Assembly (NCBI RefSeq): GCF_001422645.1
Contig: NZ_LMLR01000012.1
Coordinates: 96,386-160,385, forward strand
Direction of reading: 5' to 3'
From: Arthrobacter sp. Leaf69
GTDB lineage: Bacteria > Actinomycetota > Actinomycetes > Actinomycetales > Micrococcaceae
DNA length: 64,000 nucleotides
This document shows, piece after piece, positions 27,161 to 36,389 of the stretch. Every line of letters begins with the position of its first letter. Position 1 is the stretch's first letter. Under the pieces are notes generated by a model. The model searched no databases. It saw nothing but the letters and a program-made list of their open reading frames with translations, and was not told the origin of the DNA. Made by a program: the position numbers and the translations under genes.

Positions 27161-27324
27161 TCAGGGCTCCGTCTTCCTTTGCGCCTGGAATGCAGTCCGA
27201 TCCTTTCCCGCCATGATCCAGCCCGCTGGAGGAAATGGAATCGGTCGCCGGCGGGATGTCCCGCCGTCGACCTGGGGACGCCGGGCACGAAACTCATCCG
27301 GCGAGGACCCCGGATTCTCGGGGG

Positions 27325-27624
27325 TCAGCCCGTGCCCTCGCGGGCCGTCTCCTCCAGAATCCTGGCTGTTGGCGCTGCCGACATGAGCTGCCCCATGACC
27401 TCGGGTTTGTCCCACACCTGGCTGCGCAAATTTCCCAGAAATTCAGTCGCGGCGTCCTTGGTGTCGAAGTCCAGGAGCACGGCCACGCTGTTCTGGTCCT
27501 CGGTATCCCGGAACAAGCGGACAGATCGGGCGCCCGAGGCTGCGCGGCCTGCGGGATCCGTGTCGAACACTTTCTTGAAAGCCTCGTATTCCCGGACCGG
27601 ATAGCTAATCTGCAGGGTGAACAT
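27325..27624 (-). CDS. Small ABM-like (dimeric alpha-beta barrel) protein
   Basis: This 99-residue protein starts MFTLQISYPVREYEAFKKVF with an ATG and a nearby purine-rich ribosome site. The pattern of one beta strand, an amphipathic helix and the RLFRDTEDQNSVAVLLDF strand pair is typical of antibiotic-biosynthesis-monooxygenase or cyclase-like dimeric alpha-beta-barrel proteins. Function is unknown. Two other places in this window carry pieces of its central segment (8771-8797 and 28861-28887), so the family has been copied and lost here. Confidence 0.65.
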   Translation of the reverse strand: MFTLQISYPVREYEAFKKVFDTDPAGRAASGARSVRLFRDTEDQNSVAVLLDFDTKDAATEFLGNLRSQVWDKPEVMGQLMSAAPTARILEETAREGTG

Positions 27625-27879
27625 CGTCCTTCCTTCCCTCGCGCTGTGGCAGGGACCACGATAGGCCGTCCAGCGTCATCCCGATAGGGCCGGAAGGTGG
27701 ACGTGAGCCGGCGCCGCGCATGAGGGCGGTGACGTTGATCCGGAAGACCCGATCCCGGAGGTCATCGTCCACCTTGTGGGTGGGGCGACTGGGTTAGTCC
27801 ATTCGGTGTATTATTCTGGACGGGATAACCCATTTCTCGTGCGCGTCCCTCCCAGAGCGCTCAGACGCAAGGAGCCTCC

Positions 27880-28839
27880 GTGAGCCTTCCCGCTCAAGCG
27901 ATGGACCAGACAGCTCCCAGCAGACCACCACGCCGAACTCCCGCCGGGGATGCCGCTTGGGGGTGGCTGATCGGGATCCTCGCGGGATTGCTCGGTTTGG
28001 GCCCCTGGCTGGTGACCGGCGCACAGCTCCCACTGCAGAATTTGTGGGGCGCCGACGTCGCTCCGGACCAGATGCCCGTGTCGTTACTGCCGCTAAGCCA
28101 ATACGAACTCACCACGATCGTAGCCCTCCTCACCGTGGGAGGTGCGGCAGCCGGACTTGCGGTGCGCATCTGGTCCCCCGCCCGACGGCGACTGGTGGCG
28201 TGGTGCGCGGCAGCCGGCGTTCTTGTGGTCCAGTCCACGGCTGCCGTCCAGTCCTTCACCGTGCTCGACGGCGGCTTGACGGGCGGAACAACGGCAAGCC
28301 TCTACTTCGCCGGGTTGCTCGCGGGCGTGACCGCATCCCTCGCTGCTGCCCTCGTTGCGCACCTGCTGCTCTGTTCAAGGTCACGGAGCCTGGCGGCACT
28401 GGGCGCCGGACTCGTGGCGGTGCCGTTCGCTTCGTGGACGGTGGAGTGGGTCGTCGGCTTCGTTGGCCACATCAACGTCCCAGCGGCAGTGCCGTCCCTG
28501 GCTCACTGGATTCCCGCCATCCTCGTTGGTTGTGCCCTGGCATGGTGCGGCCTTCGTCCTGCGCGGCGGGCCGCGGTGTGGGCCCTGAACCTTGCCCTGT
28601 TGTGGGTGGTTCCCGCCCTGTTCATCTCCGTCAACTACGTTCTGGGGACGCGCGTACTGGCTGGCGACCTGCAGGAGATGCTGTTGATGAGTCGGCAGAT
28701 CCTGGCGGCAACACTTGGACCCGCGGGTGGAGCAGCTCCCAAAGTCTTGCTGGCTCTGGTCATCGCGTTGGCGGGGCTGGGGGTCAAATCCATTGCCGCC
28801 CGCCGGCGGCCGGACGTGCCGACCTTCCCCTCCACATAA
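27880..28839 (+). CDS. Multi-pass membrane protein, function unknown
   Basis: This 319-residue protein has about eight hydrophobic segments, starting with WGWLIGILAGLLGLGPWLVT, and short charged loops. The GTG at 27880 follows AAGGAG. No catalytic or transport motif was recognised. A short soluble Pro/Arg-rich N-terminus precedes the first helix. It is followed 91 nt later by the antiporter gene, but a shared transcript is uncertain because ABM-like remnant sequence lies between. Confidence 0.65.
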   Translation: MSLPAQAMDQTAPSRPPRRTPAGDAAWGWLIGILAGLLGLGPWLVTGAQLPLQNLWGADVAPDQMPVSLLPLSQYELTTIVALLTVGGAAAGLAVRIWSPARRRLVAWCAAAGVLVVQSTAAVQSFTVLDGGLTGGTTASLYFAGLLAGVTASLAAALVAHLLLCSRSRSLAALGAGLVAVPFASWTVEWVVGFVGHINVPAAVPSLAHWIPAILVGCALAWCGLRPARRAAVWALNLALLWVVPALFISVNYVLGTRVLAGDLQEMLLMSRQILAATLGPAGGAAPKVLLALVIALAGLGVKSIAARRRPDVPTFPST

Positions 28840-28860
28840 AATCCGGGCTCACCCGCGATT

Positions 28861-28887
28861 GAGCACGGCCATGCTGTTTTGGTCCTC
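28861..28887 (-). repeat. 27-base remnant matching the ABM-like gene
   Basis: Matches 27475-27501 at 25 of 27 bases and, on the minus strand, encodes EDQNSMAVL as in the intact gene's EDQNSVAVL. It lies just upstream of the antiporter gene. It is too short to be a gene; see also 8765-8830. Confidence 0.5.
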
Positions 28888-28930
28888 CGCCGGCCCAGAC
28901 ACGTTTTCCTCCAGCTGAGACAATGTCCCA

Positions 28931-30805
28931 ATGGACATCGCGCTGGGACTCCTGGTTCTCGTCGGGGTGGTCTGTGCCGGCAGCGCGCTGGGCCGGAAGC
29001 TCAACATTTCGGTTCCACTGCTGCTGGTGTTGGCCGGCGTGGTGGGCTCGTTCCTCCCCTTCGTTCCGCAGATTGAGCTGAACCCTGAAGTGGTCCTTGT
29101 GGGACTCTTGCCGCCGCTGCTGTACGCCGCGGCGCTGCGGACTTCGCTCTTCGATTTCAGCTCCAACCGCCGCGCCATCGGACTGCTCTCGGTGGGCTAC
29201 GTCATCTTCGGAACCTTCGCCGTGGGCTTTGTGGTCTGGTGGTTGTTCCCGGAAATTCCGCTGGCTGCCGCTATCGCTCTCGGCGCGGTCGTGGCGCCGC
29301 CGGATGCTGTGGCGGCCACCGCCATCGCGAGGAAGGTGCGGATGCCGCGCAGGATCGTCACCATCCTGGAGGGTGAATCCCTGGTCAACGACGCCACCGC
29401 CCTGATCTGCCTTCGCGCCGCCATCGCCGCCATCTCGGGGTCTGTGTCCGTGACGGGGATCGCCGGGGACTTCCTGCTAGCGGCCGGGGGCGGGGTGGTG
29501 GTGGGCATGGCGGCCGCCTACGTGCTGACCGAGCTCCGCAAGCGGACCCGGAACGTCGCCATTAACACGTCGACGTCGTTGATCGCCCCGCTGGTCGCCT
29601 ACCTTCCCGCGGAGGCGATCCATGCGTCCGGCGTACTCGCCGTCGTCGTTACCGGGTTGGTGATGGGCACCAAGGCGCCATCCATGCCCAACGGTGCCGC
29701 CCGGCTGAGCCAGCGCAGCAATTGGAACACTGTGCAGTTTCTGCTGGAAAACGCAGTCTTCCTGCTGATCGGGCTGCAGGTGCGGACCATCATCGACGGC
29801 GTCCAGGACGACTCTCTGGGCGCCGGCCGGATTTGGGCCGGCTGCGCTGTGATCCTGCTGGCGGTGCTGGTGCTCCGGCCGGTGTGGGTTTTCCCGGCCA
29901 CGTACCTGCCCCGCCTGATTCCGGCCGTGCGGCGGAACGACCCGGCGCCGCCGTGGCAGTTCGCGGCGATTGTCTCTTGGGCCGGGATGCGGGGAGTGGT
30001 CACCCTGGCCGCGGTGCTGGTGCTGCCCGCAGATCTGGAGCACCGTTCGGTGCTGATCCTGGCCGCCCTGGTGGTGGTGGGCGGCACGCTGACGCTGCAG
30101 GGGTTCACTCTTCCGGGGCTGGTCCGTCTCCTGAAGGTCCAGGGCCCGGACCAGCGCGAAGACGCGCTGAACCAGGCTTCGCTGATGCAGCTGGCCACCG
30201 CTGCGGGCGTGGCACGCCTGCAGGAACTGCGTACGGAAAACGATCCGCCAGAGGTGGTGGCCATGCTGAAACGCCGCACCCAGGAGCGCGGGTTGGCTGC
30301 TTGGGAACGGCTCGGCCGCCCATCGGCGGAAACGGCGACCCCCAGCGCGCGTTACGCCTGGCTGCGGCTGGCCATGCTGGAAGCGGAACGGGCCAAGGTA
30401 CTGGAACTGAGGCGGGGCGGCGAGTACGCGCAGGAGGTCCTCAGTGATGTGCTGGACCGGCTGGATGTTGAGGAATCCATGTTGGACATGGCGCTGGACG
30501 AGGTGGACACCTCCGGCGAGGGCGGCGGGGAAGGGATCGCGCGGCCGGGCGGAGTATGTGCCCACCTCGAGTCGGCCCGGTCTAGGGACGTACCCGCGGA
30601 CCCCTTCTGCGCGAGCTGCCGGAGGGAAGGCACCACGACGGTGCACCTGCGGATGTGCCTGGCGTGCGGCAGAGTGGGGTGCTGTGATTCCTCACCCGGC
30701 AGCCACGCCTCGAGGCACTTCGAAGCGACCGGGCACCCGGTGATGCGGAGCATCGAGCCGGGCGAAGACTGGCGCTGGTGCTATCAGGACGACCTGCTGG
30801 GCTGA
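28931..30805 (+). CDS. CPA1-type Na+/H+ antiporter fused to a UBP-type zinc finger
   Basis: This 624-residue protein has residues ~1-400 forming a CPA1 cation/proton antiporter with ~12 helices, including VVAPPDAVAATAIARKV (the conserved acidic ion-binding helix), EGESLVNDATAL and SWAGMRGVVTLAAVL. Then comes a cytoplasmic helical tail. The last ~80 residues are a ZnF-UBP domain (CAHLESA, CASCRREG, MCLACGRVGCCDSSPG, HASRHFEATGHPV) with the Cys/His zinc ligands present. In eukaryotes such fingers bind the C-terminal glycine tail of ubiquitin. Actinobacterial antiporters with this fusion are known, but the finger's role is not. It probably exports Na+ or K+ for pH homeostasis. Confidence 0.85.
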   Translation: MDIALGLLVLVGVVCAGSALGRKLNISVPLLLVLAGVVGSFLPFVPQIELNPEVVLVGLLPPLLYAAALRTSLFDFSSNRRAIGLLSVGYVIFGTFAVGFVVWWLFPEIPLAAAIALGAVVAPPDAVAATAIARKVRMPRRIVTILEGESLVNDATALICLRAAIAAISGSVSVTGIAGDFLLAAGGGVVVGMAAAYVLTELRKRTRNVAINTSTSLIAPLVAYLPAEAIHASGVLAVVVTGLVMGTKAPSMPNGAARLSQRSNWNTVQFLLENAVFLLIGLQVRTIIDGVQDDSLGAGRIWAGCAVILLAVLVLRPVWVFPATYLPRLIPAVRRNDPAPPWQFAAIVSWAGMRGVVTLAAVLVLPADLEHRSVLILAALVVVGGTLTLQGFTLPGLVRLLKVQGPDQREDALNQASLMQLATAAGVARLQELRTENDPPEVVAMLKRRTQERGLAAWERLGRPSAETATPSARYAWLRLAMLEAERAKVLELRRGGEYAQEVLSDVLDRLDVEESMLDMALDEVDTSGEGGGEGIARPGGVCAHLESARSRDVPADPFCASCRREGTTTVHLRMCLACGRVGCCDSSPGSHASRHFEATGHPVMRSIEPGEDWRWCYQDDLLG

Positions 30806-30850
30806 CGGCAGGACAGAACACCTTCCCTCGCCGTGAACAACGTGCCCGTT

Positions 30851-31366
30851 TCAGAGCTCACGATAGTAGTAAAGCATTGGGTCTGTCTGGTTGGGTTCGG
30901 TGTTGGTGAACCCGTGTGCTTCATAGAAACGGCGCGCATCGGTGTCCTCGCCGTCCACGTTGATCTCAAGGAGTGCACCGCCCCGGCTGCGCACCAAATC
31001 GAGGGCCGCGTCCAGGAGTGCGCTGCCGAGGCGGTGACCGCGGAGCTCTGGACGGACGTAGAGCTCGTCGAGGATCGCGACCGGCCCCCGGTACCAGACG
31101 TTGGGCCGGAAACTAAGCACAGCAACCCCGCTCGCTGGCTCCCCGGTCAGCAGGACCACCACGTCGTCCCCCGCCAGGAGTTGCGTCAATCGTGATTCAA
31201 GTTCCTGGGTGCCGGGCGTCGGCGTCGAGAATTCAGTGTTGAAGTCATGAAGCAACTGGGCAATGACGGCGGCGTCGTCCAGGGTCGCCCGCCGCGGCCT
31301 CTGGCCGCCTGCAGAATCGTCGGAAGTCATGGCTTCATCATGAGGAGCAGGCGAAGCGGCGTCCAC
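30851..31366 (-). CDS. GNAT-family N-acetyltransferase
   Basis: This 171-residue protein has the GNAT acetyl-CoA loop RPELRGHRLGSALLDAAL and the following beta strand/helix with DARRFYEAHGFTN. The GTG at 31366 follows GGAGG and comes 2 nt after the stop of the upstream gene, so translation is coupled; an internal ATG at 31330 is the alternative. The substrate is unknown. It shares an operon with a PEP-mutase-family enzyme. Confidence 0.8.
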   Translation of the reverse strand: MDAASPAPHDEAMTSDDSAGGQRPRRATLDDAAVIAQLLHDFNTEFSTPTPGTQELESRLTQLLAGDDVVVLLTGEPASGVAVLSFRPNVWYRGPVAILDELYVRPELRGHRLGSALLDAALDLVRSRGGALLEINVDGEDTDARRFYEAHGFTNTEPNQTDPMLYYYREL

Positions 31367-31368
31367 CC

Positions 31369-32166
31369 TTACCTCCGATCAGGATCCGGAGGGCGCTGGC
31401 TGAAGGACACGAGACGCGACTGCATCTCCCAGTACGGAGTGGCGGCCGGGACCTGCTGGCCGTCACGCAGGGCGTTGACCACGTTCACCGCCGCGTCCAC
31501 TGCGGCGCGGTATGGCAGGGAGCCGGAACTCACCCGCCGGACCCCCAGCTCGCCCAGCTCGGCAACAGTCAGCGAGGGATGTGCCAGCACGTTGACCGGC
31601 AGCCCAATACCGGCGGTGATGGTCCGGATGTCCTCCGGGACCACAAGTCCGGGGACGAAGATCCCGTCCGCTCCGGCGTCGGCGTAGGCCCGGGCGCGGA
31701 GCAGGACGGCATCCACAGTGGCCTGTTCGCCGAACCATATGTTGTCCACCCGGGCGTTGATGAACAGAGCAGGGCTGCGCCGCTTGACGGCGGCCACTTT
31801 CTCGGCAAAAGCTGCTGGATCGACCAGGTGCCCGTCCGTGCTGTCCTCCAGGTTGACCCCGACCACGCCCTGGGCAGCCAGTTGGGTCACAAAGTCTGCA
31901 ACCTCGGCGGGGTCATCGGCGTAGCCGTCTTCGACGTCCGCCGTGACGTGGACAGGCAGGCGGCACAGCTGGTTCACCAGGGCGGCGGTCACTGCCTTGC
32001 TGGACCGGCCGCCGTCGGGCAGGCCGGCACTTGCCGCAATCCCAAAGCTGGTGGTGCCGACGGCCGGGTATCCAGCTGACGCAAATGCCAGGGCGGATCC
32101 GACGTCCCACGCATTGGGCAGCAGGAGCGGCGCCCCGGTGTGGTGGAGTTCCCGAAAAGTGGCCAT
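31369..32166 (-). CDS. PEP mutase/isocitrate lyase superfamily protein
   Basis: This 265-residue TIM-barrel protein has PLLLPNAWDVGSALAFASAG at the start, the metal-binding VTADVEDGYADD, NLEDSTDG and FINARVDNIW. The family catalyses C-C or C-P bond chemistry on 2-oxo or 2-hydroxy acids. The canonical KKCGH-type lyase loop of isocitrate and methylisocitrate lyase is not seen. This subgroup is usually annotated as carboxyvinyl-carboxyphosphonate phosphorylmutase-like with unproven function. The ATG at 32166 follows a GGAGGGGAAGGG purine run. Coupled to the GNAT gene. Confidence 0.75.
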   Translation of the reverse strand: MATFRELHHTGAPLLLPNAWDVGSALAFASAGYPAVGTTSFGIAASAGLPDGGRSSKAVTAALVNQLCRLPVHVTADVEDGYADDPAEVADFVTQLAAQGVVGVNLEDSTDGHLVDPAAFAEKVAAVKRRSPALFINARVDNIWFGEQATVDAVLLRARAYADAGADGIFVPGLVVPEDIRTITAGIGLPVNVLAHPSLTVAELGELGVRRVSSGSLPYRAAVDAAVNVVNALRDGQQVPAATPYWEMQSRLVSFSQRPPDPDRR

Positions 32167-32203
32167 AGTATTCCCTTCCCCTCCCAACCGAATAGGTGGG
32201 TCC

Positions 32204-34204
32204 CTATCCGGCCCAGTCGTCGTCGTACGGCCGTCCGCGGAAGTGCGCGCGGAGGTACTCCCCCACGACGGCGGCGCCCAGGTCCCCGGTGTCGGGCGCC
32301 ACAACGCGGCCGCCGATCCGGCGGGCCATCCGGGCGACGAACCGCTCCAGGCCCGGGTCGTCGCCGAGCCGGAAGAACGTGGCCTGCGTGCCGGCCCGGC
32401 CCAGGCGGTCCAGCTCGGCCACGGTCACGCGGATGGTCTCCGGGTCCGGCGGATACGAGAACCAGGATTCGCCGTCGGCCAGCAGGTGCGCGGTGGGTTC
32501 GCCGTCGGTCACCACGAGGAGGACCGGCTGCATGGACGGGTGCTGGCGGAAGAACCGGCCGGCCAGCAACAGGCCGTGGTGCAGGTTGGTACCCTGCTCC
32601 CGGAAGGCCGGCAGAGCGGTGAGCTCACCGATGTCCATGGACTGCGCATAGCGGCCGAAGCTGATCAGCTGCAGCCGGTCGCCGCGGAACCGGGTGGTGA
32701 CGAGGTGGTGCAGGGCGAGCGCGGTGCGTTTCATCGGCACCCAGCGTCCCTCGGCGGCCATCGAGAAGGAGACGTCCACCAGCAGGGCGACGGCGGCCTG
32801 CGTGCGCGCCTCTGTCTCTGTCACCTCGATGTCATCCACGGCCAGGCGCAGCCCGTGGCGCGGGTCGCCGCCGTCGGCGATCGTGCGGCGGATCGCGTTG
32901 GTGATGGTCCGGGTGACGTCCCACGGTTCGGCGTCGCCGAACTCCCACGGGCGGCTGGAGCCGGTCTGCTCCCCGGCCGCGCCGGCAACGCGCGTGTCCC
33001 GGAGGCCCTGCCGGCCGGAGAGCTGCTTGGCGGTGTCCCGCAGCAGCGCCCTGCCGAGCCGCCGCATGGCCTGCGGGGAGAGCCGGAGGTCGCCGTCGGC
33101 GCCGCGCTGCAGGAAGCCGCCATCGTGCATGGCCCGCTCGATCTCCGCGAGGGTCCGGGCCGACACGGCGGCGTCCTGCCCCAACTGGCGGGCGAGGGCG
33201 TCCAGGTCCAGGTCGTCCAGGCGCGAGCCGTTGTAGGACTGGGAGAGCTGTTCGGCCAGCTCGTCCAGTTCGGCGAGGTCCTGCAGCACGCCGGTGCCGT
33301 CGCCGAGTCCCAGCCCTTCCTCGCCCTCGAAGCGTTCGGAGCCGGACCAGTCCTCGCCGGGGCGCAAAGCCTGCAGGTTGGCATCGAGTTGGCCCAGCTG
33401 TGCCATAAGCTCCGGCGAGCCGAACGCCTGCGCGGAAAGCCGCATCAGCTCCTCGCGCTGCTCGGCGGACATGGACTGCAGGAGCCGCTGGGCGGCGGCC
33501 GCGCGCTGGGCGAGCGCGTCCACCAGCTCCTCCACCGACTGCGGATTCTCCGGGAAGAACTGGCCGTGCTTGGCCATGAACTCCTGGAAGTCGGCATCGG
33601 TGTCCTCGCCGCGGCGGTGTTTGTCCAGCAGCTCGTTGAGGTCCTGCAGCATCTCGGCCACGGCCGCGCGGTCCTCCTCGGTGGCGCCCTCGAGCGCCTC
33701 CTTCATCCCGGCGAACCGCTGGTCCAGGACCTCGCGGCCCAACAGGTCCTTGATCCGCTCGTAGGCTTCCCGGGCGGTGCTCGACTGCCAGTCGTAGGAG
33801 GCGAGCTCGTTGACCGCTGCCGCCGTGGACTTGGGCAGGTTCTGCAGCTGCATCTCGCGGAAGGCGCGGTCCGTGTTGTCCATCATGGCGTCGCGGGCCA
33901 GCTGTTTGCGTTCCTCCAGCACCGCGGTGTCCAGCAGCTTCTGGACCTCGTTGAGGGTGCCGTCCAGCCGGTGCCGGCCCAGCAGGTCCTTGCGCCGCTG
34001 CTGGACGCGGCCGGCGAGGTCGTCGAGCCCTTCCCGTTTGCGGCCGCCGCGCCGCAGGTACTCCTGCAGGGCCTGCCGGGGCGAGTAGCCGGCCATCACG
34101 TCCTCGGCGACGGCGTCCAGCGCCTCCGCCAGGTCCACCGGCGGGGCGAGCGGATCCGGTCCTCCCCGGTACCGGCTGTACCGGGACCGGTGGTGTGCGG
34201 TCAT
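32204..34204 (-). CDS. VWA-domain (CoxE-like) protein, partner of the upstream AAA+ ATPase
   Basis: This 666-residue protein is mostly helical and acidic in its first ~430 residues. A C-terminal von Willebrand A domain has a MIDAS site (LLVDVSFSMAAEGRW, DxSxS) and VVTDGEPTAHLL. It begins 25 nt after the AAA+ gene with GGAGG before ATG 34204. MoxR-type ATPases with VWA partners act as metal-dependent chaperones that assemble or activate enzymes. The client is unknown, and no obvious cofactor enzyme lies beside it. Confidence 0.82.
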   Translation of the reverse strand: MTAHHRSRYSRYRGGPDPLAPPVDLAEALDAVAEDVMAGYSPRQALQEYLRRGGRKREGLDDLAGRVQQRRKDLLGRHRLDGTLNEVQKLLDTAVLEERKQLARDAMMDNTDRAFREMQLQNLPKSTAAAVNELASYDWQSSTAREAYERIKDLLGREVLDQRFAGMKEALEGATEEDRAAVAEMLQDLNELLDKHRRGEDTDADFQEFMAKHGQFFPENPQSVEELVDALAQRAAAAQRLLQSMSAEQREELMRLSAQAFGSPELMAQLGQLDANLQALRPGEDWSGSERFEGEEGLGLGDGTGVLQDLAELDELAEQLSQSYNGSRLDDLDLDALARQLGQDAAVSARTLAEIERAMHDGGFLQRGADGDLRLSPQAMRRLGRALLRDTAKQLSGRQGLRDTRVAGAAGEQTGSSRPWEFGDAEPWDVTRTITNAIRRTIADGGDPRHGLRLAVDDIEVTETEARTQAAVALLVDVSFSMAAEGRWVPMKRTALALHHLVTTRFRGDRLQLISFGRYAQSMDIGELTALPAFREQGTNLHHGLLLAGRFFRQHPSMQPVLLVVTDGEPTAHLLADGESWFSYPPDPETIRVTVAELDRLGRAGTQATFFRLGDDPGLERFVARMARRIGGRVVAPDTGDLGAAVVGEYLRAHFRGRPYDDDWAG

Positions 34205-34229
34205 GAGGCCTCCTGTGCCGTGGGATTAC

Positions 34230-35618
34230 TTACCCGTAAACGGTCGCCTCGTCGTCGGACTCCTTGGCGATCCGCCGGGCGAGGTAGAGGCCTTCCAGTG
34301 CCAGTTCGACGGCGGCGGCGCGCTGCCCGTCGTTCGTCGCGCCCAGGCGCTCGCTGATGTCGTCGTAGAGGCGGGAGCCGTTGAGGGACGGCAGGTTCTG
34401 CAGGAACTCCCGCGCGGTGACCAGCTCCCCGGTGGTTACGGTGGTGTGTCCGTCGAGCGCGGCTACGAGTTCACCCATGTCGATGCCGTGGAAGTGCGCC
34501 CGCACGGCTTCCGCGGTGGCCACACGCAGGAGGTGGTCCAGGATGTCTTGTTCCCGGCCCTCCTCCCCGGACTCGAACTCGATCTTCCCGGCCAGGACTT
34601 CCACGGCGGCGTCCAGGTCGATGATCCGGGCGACGGCCTCGTCCTCGCCGCGCACGCTGGCGCGGCGCAGGGCGGCCGCGGCGACGGTTTCGGCACCGGC
34701 GATGGCGAACCGCGCGGACACCCCGGAGGTCTGGTTGATCGCCGGGGACTGCCGCAGCGCCCGGGTGTAGCGGGCCAGGATCTCGAGGATGACGGGCGGG
34801 ACGCCGGCCACCAGGTGGCCCTCCTGCCGGATGACGGCCACCTCGTCGTCGAGCTCGATTGGGTAGTGGGTGCGGATCTCGGCGCCGAAGCGGTCCCGCA
34901 GCGGCGTGATGATCCGGCCCCGGTTCGTGTAGTCCTCCGGGTTGGCGGACGCGACCACCAAGACGTCCAGCGGCAGCCGCAGCACGTAGCCGCGGATCTG
35001 GATGTCGCGCTCCTCCATCACGTTGAGCATGGAGACCTGGATCCGCTCGGCGAGGTCGGGGAGTTCGTTGATGGCGATGATGCCGCGGTTGGAGCGCGGG
35101 ACCAGGCCGTAGTGGATGGTTTCCGGGTCGCCCAGGCGGCGGCCCTCGGCCACCCGCATCGGGTCGACGTCGCCGATCAGGTCCGCGACGGAGGTGTCCG
35201 GCGTCGCGAGCTTCTCGACGTAGCGTTCCGAGCGGTGGCGCCACGCCACCCGCAGCCGGTCCCCCTCGGTGAGGGCGAGGGCGCGGGAGTGCTCGGTGAG
35301 GGGTTCGTCGGGGTGTTCGTTCAGTTCCGAGTCCTCGATCACCGGCGACCACTCGTCCAGCAGCCCGGCCAGGGTGCGCAGCAGCCGGGTCTTGCCCTGC
35401 CCGCGTTCACCGAGCAGGACGACGTCGTGCCCGGCGAGCAGTGCGCGCTCCAGCTGGGGCAGGACGGTGCGGCTGAAGCCGTACATCCCGGGCCAGGGGT
35501 CGCGGCCGGCGGCGAGCGCGGCGAGCAGGTTGTCGCGGATTTCGCGGCGCAGGTCCTTGTGAACGTGGCCGGAGGCACGCAGTTCACCAACAGTGAAGAT
35601 ATCGGGGCGATCACTCAC
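34230..35618 (-). CDS. MoxR/magnesium-chelatase-type AAA+ ATPase
   Basis: This 462-residue protein has Walker A GERGQGKTRLLR (about residue 90), Walker B region NRGIIAINELPDLAERIQ (with Asn-Glu rather than Asp-Glu) and sensor 1 VVASANPEDYTNRGRI. Late basic residues of the sensor-2 type are also seen. The fold matches ChlI/MoxR ATPases. It is first in a two-gene unit with the VWA protein and would remodel client proteins in the cytoplasm. The start is GTG 35618; the purine-rich sequence upstream is very close, so a start a few codons later is possible. Confidence 0.8.
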   Translation of the reverse strand: MSDRPDIFTVGELRASGHVHKDLRREIRDNLLAALAAGRDPWPGMYGFSRTVLPQLERALLAGHDVVLLGERGQGKTRLLRTLAGLLDEWSPVIEDSELNEHPDEPLTEHSRALALTEGDRLRVAWRHRSERYVEKLATPDTSVADLIGDVDPMRVAEGRRLGDPETIHYGLVPRSNRGIIAINELPDLAERIQVSMLNVMEERDIQIRGYVLRLPLDVLVVASANPEDYTNRGRIITPLRDRFGAEIRTHYPIELDDEVAVIRQEGHLVAGVPPVILEILARYTRALRQSPAINQTSGVSARFAIAGAETVAAAALRRASVRGEDEAVARIIDLDAAVEVLAGKIEFESGEEGREQDILDHLLRVATAEAVRAHFHGIDMGELVAALDGHTTVTTGELVTAREFLQNLPSLNGSRLYDDISERLGATNDGQRAAAVELALEGLYLARRIAKESDDEATVYG

Positions 35619-35710
35619 CCCTCCACCGTAGACCTGTACCCGGCGGGGAATCGAGGGATTTCTTGAGATTCATGCGCTTTGGGCTGTTGCCCGGCTTAGG
35701 CTGAATCTTG

Positions 35711-36376
35711 ATGACTGCAGCAACGCCTGGACCTTCGGCGAAGCCCCCACAGCAGGGCACGCTCCTCCTTTTGGTGCGCCACGGCGAGACGCCGACGACG
35801 GGCATGGTGCTGCCGGGGCGCGCCCCGGGGCTGCACCTGTCCGACCGCGGCCGGGACCAGGCAGTGCGGGTCGCGGAGCGGCTTTCTGGCCTGCCGGTGG
35901 ACGCCCTCTATTCCTCGCCGCTGGAGCGCGCCTGCGAGACGGCAGAGCCGACGGCGGTGCGCACCGGACTGGCGGTGAAGCACGACGACGGGCTGCTTGA
36001 GTGCGATTTCGGCGAGTGGACCGGTGCCGCGATCGCCGAGCTGGCGGCGTTGCCGGAGTGGCAGACCGTCCAGCACAGCCCGTCGACGTTCCGCTTTCCT
36101 GACGGCGAGAGCTTTCCGGAAATGCAGGCGCGGATCGTCGGCGCGATGGAGGTGCTGCGTGCAGCCCACGCCGGGGGCGTAATCGTGTGCTTCTCCCACG
36201 CCGACCCCATTAAGGCGGCCGTCGCCCACGCCCTGGGCACGCCCTTGGACCTCTTCCAGCGGATCGTCATCAGCCCAGGATCGGTGTCGGCCATCTCCTT
36301 CGTGGAGGGCCAGGACCCTGCCGTGCACATGGTGAATTCGACGTCGGAACCGCTCAGCGGGCTGAGGGCGTCATGA
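35711..36376 (+). CDS. Histidine phosphatase superfamily protein (MSMEG_4193 type)
   Basis: This 221-residue protein has catalytic motif LLLVRHGETPTTGM near residue 20, the RACETAEPTA helix and the second catalytic His in VVCFSHADPI-type sequence (IVCFSHADPIKAAV). It belongs to the phosphoglycerate-mutase-like fold. In actinobacteria this gene is commonly paired with the SCO1664-type gene that follows here after 13 nt. The role is undefined. ATG 35711 is used, one codon after an in-frame TTG. Confidence 0.82.
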   Translation: MTAATPGPSAKPPQQGTLLLLVRHGETPTTGMVLPGRAPGLHLSDRGRDQAVRVAERLSGLPVDALYSSPLERACETAEPTAVRTGLAVKHDDGLLECDFGEWTGAAIAELAALPEWQTVQHSPSTFRFPDGESFPEMQARIVGAMEVLRAAHAGGVIVCFSHADPIKAAVAHALGTPLDLFQRIVISPGSVSAISFVEGQDPAVHMVNSTSEPLSGLRAS

Positions 36377-36389
36377 GTGAGGGCCGACG

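Noticed and set aside
31943..34357. An 804-codon open frame on the plus strand
   Set aside because: It is antisense to the VWA gene; its sequence is low-complexity (Arg/Gly/Ala/Val-rich) without motifs.
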